54,501 nucleotides of DNA, taken from the NCBI GenBank assembly GCA_002329155.1, contig DCXY01000023.1, positions 38,817 to 93,317 of the forward strand, in the 5' to 3' direction. A program made the translations under genes and the position numbers. Source of the DNA: Stenotrophomonas sp. UBA2124 (GTDB lineage Bacteria; Pseudomonadota; Gammaproteobacteria; Xanthomonadales; Xanthomonadaceae). Each line of letters opens with the position of its first letter. Within the stretch, counting starts at the first letter, position 1. This document shows positions 47,991 through 54,501 of this stretch, piece after piece. Below the pieces are notes generated by a model. That model saw only the letters and a program-made list of their open reading frames with translations, made no database searches and had not been told where the DNA came from.

Positions 47991-48587
47991 AATCTTTTTC
48001 CGCCACGGGCCCTGCCGGCGCTGGCGCTTGCGGGGGCGCTCGTGCCCTGCGGTGTTGCCCGGGAGCCAGGCGCTCTGGGCAGAGGCCGGCATCGACTCCA
48101 CACCGGCACCGGCGATACCGCGTGCCAGCGGCGCCAGATGCCGCAGCGCACGTGCGTAAACACCGCGCTTGAAGATCACCACATGCTCCACCGGGTACCA
48201 GAAATCCACCCAGCGCCAGTGGTCGAACTCCGGGCTCTCAGTGTGGTCCAGCTTCACATGGGCCTCGTCGCCGGTCAGCCGCAGCAGGAACCACACCTGC
48301 TTCTGGCCAATGCAGACCTGCCGCTCGTTGCGGCGTATGGCCCGGCTGGGCAGGCGATAACGCAGCCAGCCCGGGGTTGCCCCCAGCACCTCCACGTGCT
48401 CAGGCAACAGGCCGGTTTCTTCCTGCAGCTCGCGATACATGGCCTCGACCGGCGTCTCATCGGTGTTCATGCCACCCTGCGGGAACTGCCAGCCATCCCG
48501 GCGCACTCGGCGTGCCCAGAACACCTGCCCATCCTCGCGCATCAGCACGATGCCGACGTTCGGTCGATAGCCGTCCGGATCGATCAC
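47979..48587 (-). CDS. rppH: RNA pyrophosphohydrolase (Nudix)
   Basis: Removes pyrophosphate from the 5' end of primary transcripts and so starts RNase E-dependent mRNA decay. 202 residues beginning at GTG 48587, which has AGGAG eight bases upstream and matches the usual family start (IDPDGYRPNVGIVL). Nudix box GGMNTDETPVEAMYRELQEETGL at about 38-60. The C-terminal tail after the core (about 160-202) is basic (RPRKRQRRQGPWRKK). Longer in-frame starts at 48629 and 48740 are rejected. The stop overlaps the Fur-like region upstream of bfd. Confidence 0.93.
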   Translation of the reverse strand: MIDPDGYRPNVGIVLMREDGQVFWARRVRRDGWQFPQGGMNTDETPVEAMYRELQEETGLLPEHVEVLGATPGWLRYRLPSRAIRRNERQVCIGQKQVWFLLRLTGDEAHVKLDHTESPEFDHWRWVDFWYPVEHVVIFKRGVYARALRHLAPLARGIAGAGVESMPASAQSAWLPGNTAGHERPRKRQRRQGPWRKKINND

Positions 48588-48664
48588 GATGCGGACTCCT
48601 AATATTTCTACTGCCTTGGACTCTGCCATGGCCCGCTGCAAGCCACAAGCGTGAAAGAAATCTA

Positions 48665-48693
48665 TTGACAGCCCCGCGCAAGTTCCCCAAAAT
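48665..48693 (+). promoter_or_regulatory. Sigma-70 promoter of the tRNA genes
   Basis: Perfect -35 TTGACA (48665-48670), 17-base spacer, -10-like CAAAAT (48688-48693). The tRNA-Met gene begins 14 bases later at 48708. Confidence 0.7.
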
Positions 48694-48707
48694 TGCGGGC
48701 TCCCTGA

Positions 48708-48784
48708 GGCTATGTAGCTCAGCCGGTTAGAGCACAGCACTCATAATGCTGGGGTCGGTGGTTCGAGTCCACCCATAGCCACCA
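48708..48784 (+). tRNA. tRNA-Met (CAT anticodon, elongator type)
   Basis: Full cloverleaf: acceptor GGCTATG paired with CATAGCC, D-arm AGCTCAGCCGGTTAGAGC, anticodon loop CTCATAA with anticodon CAT, T-arm GGTTCGAGTCC, and encoded CCA at the 3' end (77 bases). The sequence is close to E. coli elongator tRNA-Met. Confidence 0.97.
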
Positions 48785-48838
48785 CGGTTCGCCAACATTG
48801 GCATCCGTACAGGGAAATGCGATAATAATCGCCTACAT

Positions 48839-48913
48839 TGCCCCGTCGCCAAGCGGTAAGGCACCTGACTCTGACTCAGGCATTCGGTGGTTCGAATCCA
48901 TCCGGGGCAGCCA
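48839..48913 (+). tRNA. tRNA-Gln (CTG anticodon)
   Basis: Acceptor TGCCCCG paired with CGGGGCA, D-arm GCCAAGCGGTAAGGC, anticodon loop CTCTGAC with anticodon CTG, T-arm GGTTCGAATCC, discriminator G and encoded CCA. 75 bases, 54 bases after tRNA-Met in the same transcript. Confidence 0.97.
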
Positions 48914-48920
48914 AACATGA

Positions 48921-48953
48921 AAGGCCCGATCGAAAGATCGGGCCTTTTCTTTT
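48921..48953 (+). terminator. Terminator of the tRNA transcript
   Basis: AAGGCCCGATC-GAAA-GATCGGGCCTT, an 11-bp stem with a GAAA tetraloop, followed by TTCTTTT. Confidence 0.95.
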
Positions 48954-48982
48954 GCCCGGAATTTCCAGCCCACGCCACGCCC

Positions 48983-49139
48983 GTAGCCCGGGTAAGCAAA
49001 GCGCACCCGGGATCCGCAGGCGACCACCAGACGGCAACAGATTTCCAAGGCGCCCGCGGTACGGAATCTGCGCCCGAACAATTGCAACGACCCTTCAGCC
49101 TTCCAACATCCCCGGGTGCGCTTCGCTTACCCGGGCTAC
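48983..49139. repeat. Second inverted pair of GTAG-type palindromic repeats
   Basis: GTAGCCCGGGTAAGCAAAGCGCACCCGGG-type unit at 48983-49011 and its reverse complement at 49111-49139 ending in GGGCTAC. Nearly the same sequence and spacing as the pair at 65-176 (inner spacing 99 bases here, 53 there). Fills the gap between the tRNA terminator and the rpsI terminator. Confidence 0.75.
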
Positions 49140-49165
49140 GCGGATCAGCTTGACCCCCAAACGAC

Positions 49166-49191
49166 AAAAGCCCGGCCGAAGCCGGGCTTTT
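49166..49191 (-). terminator. Terminator of rplM-rpsI
   Basis: AAAAGCCCGGC-TTCG-GCCGGGCTTTT on the minus strand, followed by GTCGTTTGGG. It lies about 40 bases after the rpsI stop. Confidence 0.85.
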
Positions 49192-49232
49192 GCTTTCCCA
49201 GTGGGATTCCGCAGAACCCCACCCCAAGGCGA

Positions 49233-49625
49233 TTAACGCTTGGAGAACTGGGTGGCGCGACGTGCCTTGTGCAGGCCGACCTTCTTACGCTCGACTTCAC
49301 GGGCGTCACGGGTCATGAAGCCGGCCTTGCGCAGCTCGGACTTCAGGCCTTCGTCGTACTCGACCAGCGCGCGGGCGATGCCCAGGCGGATCGCACCGGC
49401 CTGGCCGGTGGTGCCGCCGCCGGTGGCGGTGACAACAACGTCGAAGCTTTCGGTGTTCTTGGTCAGTTCCAGCGGCTGGCGCACGATCATGCGTGCGGTC
49501 TCACGGCCAAAGAACTCGTCCAGCGGACGGCCATTGACGGTGATGTTGCCGGAGCCCTTGCGCAGGAACACGCGGGCGGTGGAGGACTTGCGGCGGCCAG
49601 TGCCGTAGTTTTGAGTGATAGCCAT
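49233..49625 (-). CDS. rpsI: 30S ribosomal protein S9
   Basis: 130 residues: starts MAITQNYGTGRRKSSTARVF, contains GSGNITVNGRPLDEFF and GGGTTGQAGAIRLGIARAL, and ends KKVGLHKARRATQFSKR, the basic tail that reaches the P-site tRNA. It starts two bases after the rplM stop, the universal rplM-rpsI pair. Confidence 0.98.
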   Translation of the reverse strand: MAITQNYGTGRRKSSTARVFLRKGSGNITVNGRPLDEFFGRETARMIVRQPLELTKNTESFDVVVTATGGGTTGQAGAIRLGIARALVEYDEGLKSELRKAGFMTRDAREVERKKVGLHKARRATQFSKR

Positions 49626-49627
49626 GA

Positions 49628-50056
49628 TTAGATATCCAGAACCTGCGGCTGCTGTGCGGCGTGCGGATGCTCAGTGCCGGCATAGACCTTGAGCTTGCGG
49701 TACATCTGGCGGCCCAGCGGGCCCTTCGGCAGCATGCCCTTGACCGCGATCTCGATCACGCGCTCCGGGTGACGCTCAAGCGCCTGTTCCAGGGTTTCGG
49801 TCTTCAGGTTGCCGATGTAGCCGGTGAAGCGATGGTACTTCTTGTCCTTCAGCTTCTTGCCGGTGACGGCAATCTTGTCGGCATTGATGACGACCAGGTA
49901 ATCACCGGTGTCAACGTGCGGGGTGTAGGTCGGCTTGTGCTTGCCACGCAGGCGGCGAGCCAGCTCGGTGGACAGACGGCCCAGCGTCTTGCCGGCGGCG
50001 TCAACGAGGTACCAGTCGCGCTGGACGGTCTCGTTCTTTGCAGTGAAAGTGCTCAT
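49628..50056 (-). CDS. rplM: 50S ribosomal protein L13
   Basis: 142 residues. Core motifs are RDWYLVDAAGKTLGRLSTELARRLRGKHKPTYTP, GDYLVVINADKIAVTGKK and LPKGPLGRQMYRKLKVYAG. ATG at 50056; the open frame upstream to 50941 is the complement of coq7 and not part of the gene. First gene of the rplM-rpsI operon. Confidence 0.98.
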   Translation of the reverse strand: MSTFTAKNETVQRDWYLVDAAGKTLGRLSTELARRLRGKHKPTYTPHVDTGDYLVVINADKIAVTGKKLKDKKYHRFTGYIGNLKTETLEQALERHPERVIEIAVKGMLPKGPLGRQMYRKLKVYAGTEHPHAAQQPQVLDI

Positions 50057-50142
50057 AAAGAACTCAAGGTAGGTCGGGCTCATTGCGGCGGTGCTCTGCC
50101 GGAACTCTGCCACGCGTTGTGAAGGTGAAACAGAAGCGCGGA

Positions 50143-50171
50143 ATTGTACCGGCGAAGGCACCCCGGCGCAA
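50143..50171 (-). promoter_or_regulatory. Probable sigma-70 promoter of rplM-rpsI
   Basis: Minus strand: -35 TTGCGC (50171-50166), exactly 17 bases, -10 TACAAT (50148-50143). It lies about 85 bases upstream of the rplM start codon and overlaps the coq7 upstream region. Confidence 0.65.
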
Positions 50172-50257
50172 CCCAGACTGACCGGGGCAGGCAGCTGCCT
50201 TGGCAGGCCAGCGGGCAGCGGCGAGAATCCCGACACCCCCACCTGCCCGGCCCCACC

Positions 50258-50902
50258 ATGACCGTTGCCCGCGTCAACACGCCCCTGGACCACCTGCTGA
50301 CCGAAGCCCAGCGCGCGCTGGATACGGTGTTCGGCAACCCGCCGGCGGCCCGCCCCAACCCGGCCGGGGACACGCCCGACGTGGTGCTGGAGCCGGCCGA
50401 GAGCCGCCATGCCGCCGGCCTGATGCGCATCAACCATGTGGGTGAGGTCTGCGCCCAGGGCCTGTATTTCGGCCAGGCCGCAGTGGCACGCGACCCGGCC
50501 ACGCGGGCCCACCTGCTGGCCGCCGCGCAGGAGGAAACCGACCACCTGAGCTGGTGCGCCGACCGCCTGCGCGAGCTGGACAGCCGCCCCAGCCTGTTCA
50601 ACCCGCTCTGGTACGCCGGCAGCTACACCATCGGCACCCTGGCCGGCCTGCGCGGTGACGGCTGGAACCTGGGCTTCGTGGTGGAAACCGAGCGCCAGGT
50701 GGAGGCGCACCTGGACGAGCACCTGGAAACCCTGCCCGTTGCCGACCAGCGCAGCCGCCAGATCCTGCGGGTGATGAAGATCGACGAGGCCCGCCACGCC
50801 GACCATGCCGAGCACGCCGGCGCACGCAAGCTGCCGTTCCCGATCCCGTCGGTGATGGCGCTGGCTTCCAGGGCGATGAAGGCCATTGCCTACCGGCTCT
50901 GA
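50258..50902 (+). CDS. coq7: Coq7-type demethoxyubiquinone hydroxylase
   Basis: Di-iron monooxygenase catalysing the last hydroxylation in ubiquinone synthesis. 214 residues. The ligand motifs are in place: AGLMRINHVGEVCAQGLYFGQA (first E with NH..GE), EETDHLSWC (ExxH), ETERQVEAHLDEHL and DEARHADHAEHAGA (ExxH near the C-terminus). Start at 50258 gives MTVARVNTPLDHLL. Divergent from rplM. Some proteobacteria use UbiF instead; this lineage typically uses Coq7. Confidence 0.95.
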   Translation: MTVARVNTPLDHLLTEAQRALDTVFGNPPAARPNPAGDTPDVVLEPAESRHAAGLMRINHVGEVCAQGLYFGQAAVARDPATRAHLLAAAQEETDHLSWCADRLRELDSRPSLFNPLWYAGSYTIGTLAGLRGDGWNLGFVVETERQVEAHLDEHLETLPVADQRSRQILRVMKIDEARHADHAEHAGARKLPFPIPSVMALASRAMKAIAYRL

Positions 50903-50947
50903 GCCCCCGCCGCCGCCAGGCCGGCCCAGCGCGGCCCGCAAAACACG

Positions 50948-50977
50948 ACGGCCCGGTACGCAGGTACCGGGCCGTCG
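50948..50977 (-). terminator. Terminator downstream of speD
   Basis: GACGGCCCGGTAC and GTACCGGGCCGTC form a perfect 13-bp stem around GCAG. On the minus strand it is followed by GTGTTTTG. It serves the convergent coq7 and speD genes, more convincingly speD. Confidence 0.75.
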
Positions 50978-51000
50978 CTGTCTGGTGCTGCAGGCGGTGC

Positions 51001-51795
51001 TTACTCGACCAGATTGCGGCCGTGGAACAGCTCTTCGATCTCCCGGCGCAGCAGCGCCTCGATCTTCATGCGCTCCTTGAACGAAAGGTTCTTGGCCTTT
51101 TCCTCGAACAGGTACTGGTCCAGGTCGAAATCCTTCAGGTGCATCTTCGTGTGGAAGATGTTTTCCTGGTAGACGTTGACGTCGAACATCTCGTAACGCG
51201 ACTTGATGTTCTTGGCCAGGAAGTTCTGGATCGAGTTGATCTTGTGGTCGATGAAGTGCTTTTTGCCCTTCACGTCACGCGTGAAACCACGCACGCGGTA
51301 GTCCATGATCACGATGTCCGACTCAAGGCTCTCGATCAGGTAATTGAGCGCCTTCAGCGGCGAAATCACGCCACAGGTGGCCACGTCGATATCGGCACGG
51401 AACGTGGCGATACCTTCCTGCGGATGGGTTTCCGGGTAGGTGTGCACGGTGATGTGCGACTTGTCCATGTGCGCGACCACGGCGTCGGAGATGAGCTCCT
51501 TGCCGGCGGCCTTCTTGTCGATCACCGGTTCCTCGGAAATGAGGATGGTCACCGAAGCACCCTGCGGGTCGTAGTCCTGGCGTGCGATGTTGAGGATGTT
51601 GGCGCCGATGATCTCGGCCACATCGGTAAGGATCTGCGTGAGACGATCGGCGTTGTATTCCTCGTCGATGTACTCGATATAACGCTGGCGCTCCTCTTCG
51701 GTACGCGCATAACAGACGTCATAGATGTTGAAGCTCAGGGCCTTGGTGAGGTTGTTGAATCCTTGCAACCTCAGGCGAGGCAAAGGCTTGACCAC
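51001..51795 (-). CDS. speD: S-adenosylmethionine decarboxylase, E. coli (SpeD) type
   Basis: Makes decarboxylated SAM, the aminopropyl donor for spermidine. 264 residues; E. coli SpeD has 264. GTG at 51795 was chosen because the conserved RLQGFNNLTKALSFNIYD start follows within ten residues; earlier in-frame starts run to 51891. The proenzyme self-cleaves before Ser113 in DKSHITVHTYPE to form the pyruvoyl cofactor. Conserved FRADIDVATCGVISPLKALNYLI and VRGFTRDVKGKKHFIDHKINSIQNF are present. Divergent from clp with a 147-base shared regulatory region. Confidence 0.96.
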   Translation of the reverse strand: MVKPLPRLRLQGFNNLTKALSFNIYDVCYARTEEERQRYIEYIDEEYNADRLTQILTDVAEIIGANILNIARQDYDPQGASVTILISEEPVIDKKAAGKELISDAVVAHMDKSHITVHTYPETHPQEGIATFRADIDVATCGVISPLKALNYLIESLESDIVIMDYRVRGFTRDVKGKKHFIDHKINSIQNFLAKNIKSRYEMFDVNVYQENIFHTKMHLKDFDLDQYLFEEKAKNLSFKERMKIEALLRREIEELFHGRNLVE

Positions 51796-51942
51796 GGCGG
51801 TCGATCCTGTAGTTGGTGGAAAGGGCGAATTATGGGGCAAAGTTCCCCCCTGCGATACGTACCCCCGAAAGGGCCGTTTGCCCCGTACCATGGGGCTGGT
51901 TAAGCTTGGCCATTAAGTAAGTTCATTAGCAGTGTGAACATC

Positions 51943-52632
51943 ATGAGCCCAGGGAACCTACCTACCGTGTCCAACGTGCGCCTCGCTTCCAGTCCGCTGG
52001 CTCTGGATATAGCCACCATCGACCGGTTCCTGGCCCATAGCCACCGCCGCCGCTACCCTGCCCGTACGGACGTGTTCCGCCCGGGGGACCCGGCCGGGAC
52101 CATGTATTACGTGGTCAGCGGCTCGGTCAGCATCATTGCCGAGGAAGATGACGACCGTGAGCTGGTGCTGGGCTATTTCGGCGCCGGGGAGTTTGTCGGC
52201 GAGATGGGCCTGTTCATCGAATCGGACCGGCGCGAGGTCATCCTGCGCACCCGCACCCCCTGCGAACTGGCCGAGATCAGCTACGAACGGCTGCACCAGC
52301 TGTTCCTGGGGCCGCTGTCCACCGACGCCCCAAAGCTGCTGTACGCCATCGGCTCGCAGATCTCCCGGCGCCTGCTGCACACCAGCCGCAAGGCCAGCCG
52401 CCTGGCTTTCCTGGACGTGACCGACCGCATCGTGCGCACTCTGCACGACCTGGCCAAGGAGCCGGAGTCGATGAGCCACCCGCAGGGCACCCAGCTGCGC
52501 GTCTCCCGCCAGGAGATCGCCCGCCTGGTGGGCTGCTCGCGGGAAATGGCCGGCCGCGTGCTGAAGAAGCTGCAGGCCGACGGCGTGCTGCACGCCCGCG
52601 GCAAGACCGTGGTGCTGTACGGGACCCGCTGA
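51943..52632 (+). CDS. clp: CRP/FNR-family global regulator Clp
   Basis: 229 residues. N-terminal cyclic-nucleotide-binding fold (about 22-135, PARTDVFRPGDPAGTMYYVVSGSVSI, GEFVGEMGLF), dimer helix, and a C-terminal winged helix-turn-helix (RVSRQEIARLVGCSREMAGRVLKKLQ, about 180-205). It is the Xanthomonas/Stenotrophomonas Clp, which activates virulence and extracellular-enzyme genes and loses DNA binding when c-di-GMP is bound, rather than needing cAMP. ATG 51943 chosen at MSPGNLPT; an in-frame ATG nine bases upstream is possible. The only direct c-di-GMP-effector homologue in this window besides the degenerate GGDEF/EAL protein. Confidence 0.94.
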   Translation: MSPGNLPTVSNVRLASSPLALDIATIDRFLAHSHRRRYPARTDVFRPGDPAGTMYYVVSGSVSIIAEEDDDRELVLGYFGAGEFVGEMGLFIESDRREVILRTRTPCELAEISYERLHQLFLGPLSTDAPKLLYAIGSQISRRLLHTSRKASRLAFLDVTDRIVRTLHDLAKEPESMSHPQGTQLRVSRQEIARLVGCSREMAGRVLKKLQADGVLHARGKTVVLYGTR

Positions 52633-52649
52633 CCCGTATTCATCCAGCT

Positions 52650-52680
52650 GCCCCAAGGCCCGCAAGTCGGGCTTTGGGGC
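52650..52680 (+). terminator. Hairpin downstream of clp
   Basis: GCCCCAAGGCCCG and CGGGCTTTGGGGC pair (one bulge) around CAAGT, 18 bases after the clp stop. There is no good T-run, so it is a weak terminator or an mRNA end hairpin. Confidence 0.55.
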
Positions 52681-53362
52681 TTGGCATCGGCCGCCCGGTC
52701 CCTTCTCCCTCAGCCAGCCTGCGCGCTTTGTCACGGGGCTTCCCGTAGGGCTGCAGCAACTCTGCAGCCGAGGCAGGCAAGTGCACCCGGCGCCTGCGCA
52801 GCGCACGGCCAACCGCCTGCCGGCCACTCCGCCCAGGCGCGGACCTGCACTGAAATCCCCTCCCGGGCTATTGCAAGCACGTACATGACGTGCGCGATCT
52901 GGCCGCAAGCTGCGCCGGATCTGGCATGAACGCGGCCGCGCACCTCACCCTGCCGCTTCTTTTTGTGCACTGCTACACAAGCCTGCGCAGCCGCCGCAAC
53001 GCCGCAACGCCGCAACGCCGCAACGCCAGCAGCATGCCGCCGCATTGGCGCAGCGATGGCCATTGCGCGCTGTTGTAGGCGGCTTTGCTTCGCTACCAGC
53101 ACGCCGGTTGCCGCGCATGGGTGATGCTGCGTGCGCTGGGCGTGCGCAGCCAGAACAAAATCAACCACCAACCATGCCGACTTCATCCGCCCATCACATG
53201 CAGCGAATACGGATGACACGCCATTACGGCGGAACCCTTGGTTGTTACAGGCATTGCAGCGATTGCGCAGACTGTGCGCGATGAAGTCGCATCTGATCAG
53301 TATTGCTGTCATAACGCCATTTCACCTTGACCTCCCTTGCCCATGCCCGCAGGCTTCCAGGC
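52681..53362. other. Gene-free region between clp and the TauE/SafE gene
   Basis: About 680 bases without a credible gene. It holds four perfect tandem copies of the 8-mer GCCGCAAC at 52993-53024. From about 53150 the sequence becomes clearly less GC-rich than its neighbours. The 193-codon minus-strand frame at 53312-52731 has a low-complexity, Ala/Arg/Cys-rich translation and is not convincing. Confidence 0.5.
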
Positions 53363-54121
53363 ATGGAGATTGGCAGCGAATTCTATTGGTTCATCCTGGT
53401 CGGGCTCGGCGCGCAGCTGGTGGACGGCGCCTTGGGCATGGCCTTCGGGCTGATCTCGTCATCGGTGCTGTTGAGTCTTGGCCTGCCGCCAGCGGCGGTG
53501 AGCGCCAGCATCCACACCGCCGAAGTGTTCACCACCGGTGCTTCGGGTGTGTCGCATCTGGCCGCCGGCAATGTCGATAAGCGTCTGTTTCTGCGCCTGG
53601 CCCTGCCCGGCGCGGTGGGCGGCGCGATTGGTGCCTATGTACTCACCCAGTTGCCCGGCGATGTGATCCGCCCCTTCATCTACCTCTACCTGCTGGCACT
53701 GGCCATCTTCATCCTGGCCCGTGCCTTTGGCCGCTTCACGCCCAAGCAGGAGGTCAAGCGGGTGCCGGTGCTGGGCTTCTTCGCCGGCCTGCTGGACGCC
53801 AGCGGCGGCGGCGGCTGGGGGCCGGTGGCCACTTCCACCCTGCTGGCGCGCGGCGGCCAGGCGCGCACCACGATCGGTACGGTCAACGCGGCCGAGTTCA
53901 TCGTGACCCTGTCCATATCGGCGACCTTCATCCTCTCGATGGGCCTGCAGCATCTTTCCATCGTGGCCGGCCTGCTGATCGGCGGCATGATGGCCGCGCC
54001 GGTGGCAGCACTGCTGGTGAAGCGGGTCAAGGAACGCTGGGTGCTGATCGCGGTGGGCGTGATGGTGCTGTCCATCAGCCTGTTCCAGATCGGGCTGGCC
54101 CTGACCAAGCTGCGGGGCTGA
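53363..54121 (+). CDS. TauE/SafE (TSUP) family sulfite/anion exporter
   Basis: 252-residue membrane protein with about eight hydrophobic segments in two repeats. The repeated TSUP signatures are GAQLVDGALGMAFGLISSSVLL and GFFAGLLDASGGGGWGPVATSTLL; the second half also has TIGTVNAAEFIVTLSISATF. Family members export sulfite, taurine or similar sulfur anions. ATG 53363 chosen; a start 12 codons upstream at 53327 is possible. Alone on its strand, between a gene-free region and a convergent HAD gene. Confidence 0.88.
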   Translation: MEIGSEFYWFILVGLGAQLVDGALGMAFGLISSSVLLSLGLPPAAVSASIHTAEVFTTGASGVSHLAAGNVDKRLFLRLALPGAVGGAIGAYVLTQLPGDVIRPFIYLYLLALAIFILARAFGRFTPKQEVKRVPVLGFFAGLLDASGGGGWGPVATSTLLARGGQARTTIGTVNAAEFIVTLSISATFILSMGLQHLSIVAGLLIGGMMAAPVAALLVKRVKERWVLIAVGVMVLSISLFQIGLALTKLRG

Positions 54122-54182
54122 GCGGGCTCAGCTGCACGCCTCTGCGGCACTTCAGCTGCCGGCCCTCAGGCCCTCACCCCAA

Positions 54183-54208
54183 CCCCTCTCCCGCGTGCGG
54201 GAGAGGGG
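54183..54208. repeat. CCCCTCTCCCGC perfect palindrome
   Basis: CCCCTCTCCCGC-GT-GCGGGAGAGGGG, a 12-bp perfect stem of the same family as the units at 8966-9276. It lies between the TSUP gene and the convergent HAD gene, with a further partial copy (GGGGAGAGGGGCT) at about 54246-54258. Confidence 0.75.
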
Positions 54209-54268
54209 CTCTCTGCTGAGACTTGACGCTGATCAGGTCTCCCATGGGGAGAGGGGCTCATCGGCGGC

Positions 54269-54501
54269 TTACAGCGGCGCGCCGCCGCGGCCGGGGCAGC
54301 CCCAGTTGAGGATGGGCGTGCCTGCCGGAAGCACCTTGCGGAAATAGTCCACGCGCGCGTGCTTGGGGTTGACCACCACCGGGGCCTTGGCGGCCTTGAG
54401 CAGCGGCAGGTCGGCGGTGCTGTCCGAATAGGCGATGGCGATGTCGCCATAACCGCGCTCGCGCAGCATGCGCATCTTCTCTTCGTTGTGGCAGTGGCGG
54501 G
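54269..54501 (-). CDS. HAD-superfamily (subclass IB) hydrolase, C-terminal part
   Basis: Gene runs off the right edge; only the last about 76 codons are inside. The visible part has the conserved HxHNEEK-type segment (CHNEEKMRMLRERG), then AYSDSTADLPLLKAAKAPVVVNP, which is the HAD motif IV with catalytic acidic residues (SDSTADLP) as found in phosphoserine-phosphatase-like HAD-IB enzymes. It ends PGRGGAPL. Substrate unknown. Start codon lies outside the window. Confidence 0.85.
   Translation of the reverse strand, partial: RHCHNEEKMRMLRERGYGDIAIAYSDSTADLPLLKAAKAPVVVNPKHARVDYFRKVLPAGTPILNWGCPGRGGAPL

Noticed and set aside
48588..48740. N-terminal extension of rppH
   Set aside because: The family starts at IDPDGYRPN, and GTG 48587 has a well-spaced AGGAG; the extension would overlap the tRNA-Met gene.
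52731..53312. 193-codon minus-strand frame between clp and the TSUP gene
   Set aside because: Ala/Arg/Cys-rich translation with no domain, no ribosome site, and it crosses the 8-bp tandem repeat.

Overview
The window comes from a high-GC gammaproteobacterium of the Xanthomonadaceae, most likely Stenotrophomonas or a close relative such as Pseudoxanthomonas. The evidence is the gene content: a CRP-like regulator of the Xanthomonas Clp type, an ECF sigma factor paired with a Ser/Thr kinase, prmA-DUF3426-fis-purH order, bactofilin next to erpA, and GTAG-tipped palindromic repeats of the kind known from Stenotrophomonas. This is chromosomal core sequence. I see no prophage, insertion sequence, CRISPR array or plasmid function.

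Layout. 1-8 kb: queuosine-precursor transporter, glnE, succinyl-CoA:acetate CoA-transferase, YegP-like, GIY-YIG and secreted proteins, and DAHP synthase aroG. 8-11.5 kb: thioredoxin trxC, a repeat cluster, groEL and groES behind a heat-shock promoter. 11.6-17 kb: three small envelope genes, a periplasmic-TPR Ser/Thr kinase and its ECF sigma factor. 17-21.4 kb: cutA, dsbD, a TlpA-like thioredoxin, then a long tandem-repeat intergenic region. 21.4-31.5 kb: aroQ, an LprI-like gene, accB-accC, two unknown membrane genes, prmA, DUF3426, fis, purH, a lipoprotein and purD. 31.7-42.8 kb: FUSC transporter, MFS exporter, LplT-acyltransferase fusion, a trio of small membrane proteins, ampE, nudC, erpA, bactofilin, DUF6776 and DUF4126. 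42.8-47 kb: a receiver/degenerate GGDEF/degenerate EAL protein directly followed by a hybrid histidine kinase. 47-54.5 kb: bfr, bfd, rppH, tRNA-Met, tRNA-Gln, rpsI-rplM, coq7, speD, clp, a TauE/SafE transporter and the end of a HAD hydrolase gene.

Functional groups. aroG and aroQ are early shikimate steps; accB-accC supply malonyl-CoA; purH and purD serve purine synthesis; dsbD and the TlpA-like protein serve periplasmic thiol reduction; bfr and bfd store and release iron; erpA inserts Fe-S clusters. Two signalling modules stand out: sigma/kinase at 13.3-16.9 kb and the c-di-GMP-related pair at 42.8-47 kb.

The most striking signal is upstream of aroG: a 26-codon leader with seven consecutive aromatic codons (FYFWYYF), an 8-base perfect antiterminator pairing and an intrinsic terminator. 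This reads as ribosome-mediated attenuation of DAHP synthase by aromatic amino acids. Other points of note are a structured region with a strong terminator just upstream of glnE, an amber codon interrupting a TM2-domain gene, and 261-bp tandem repeats between the TlpA-like gene and aroQ.
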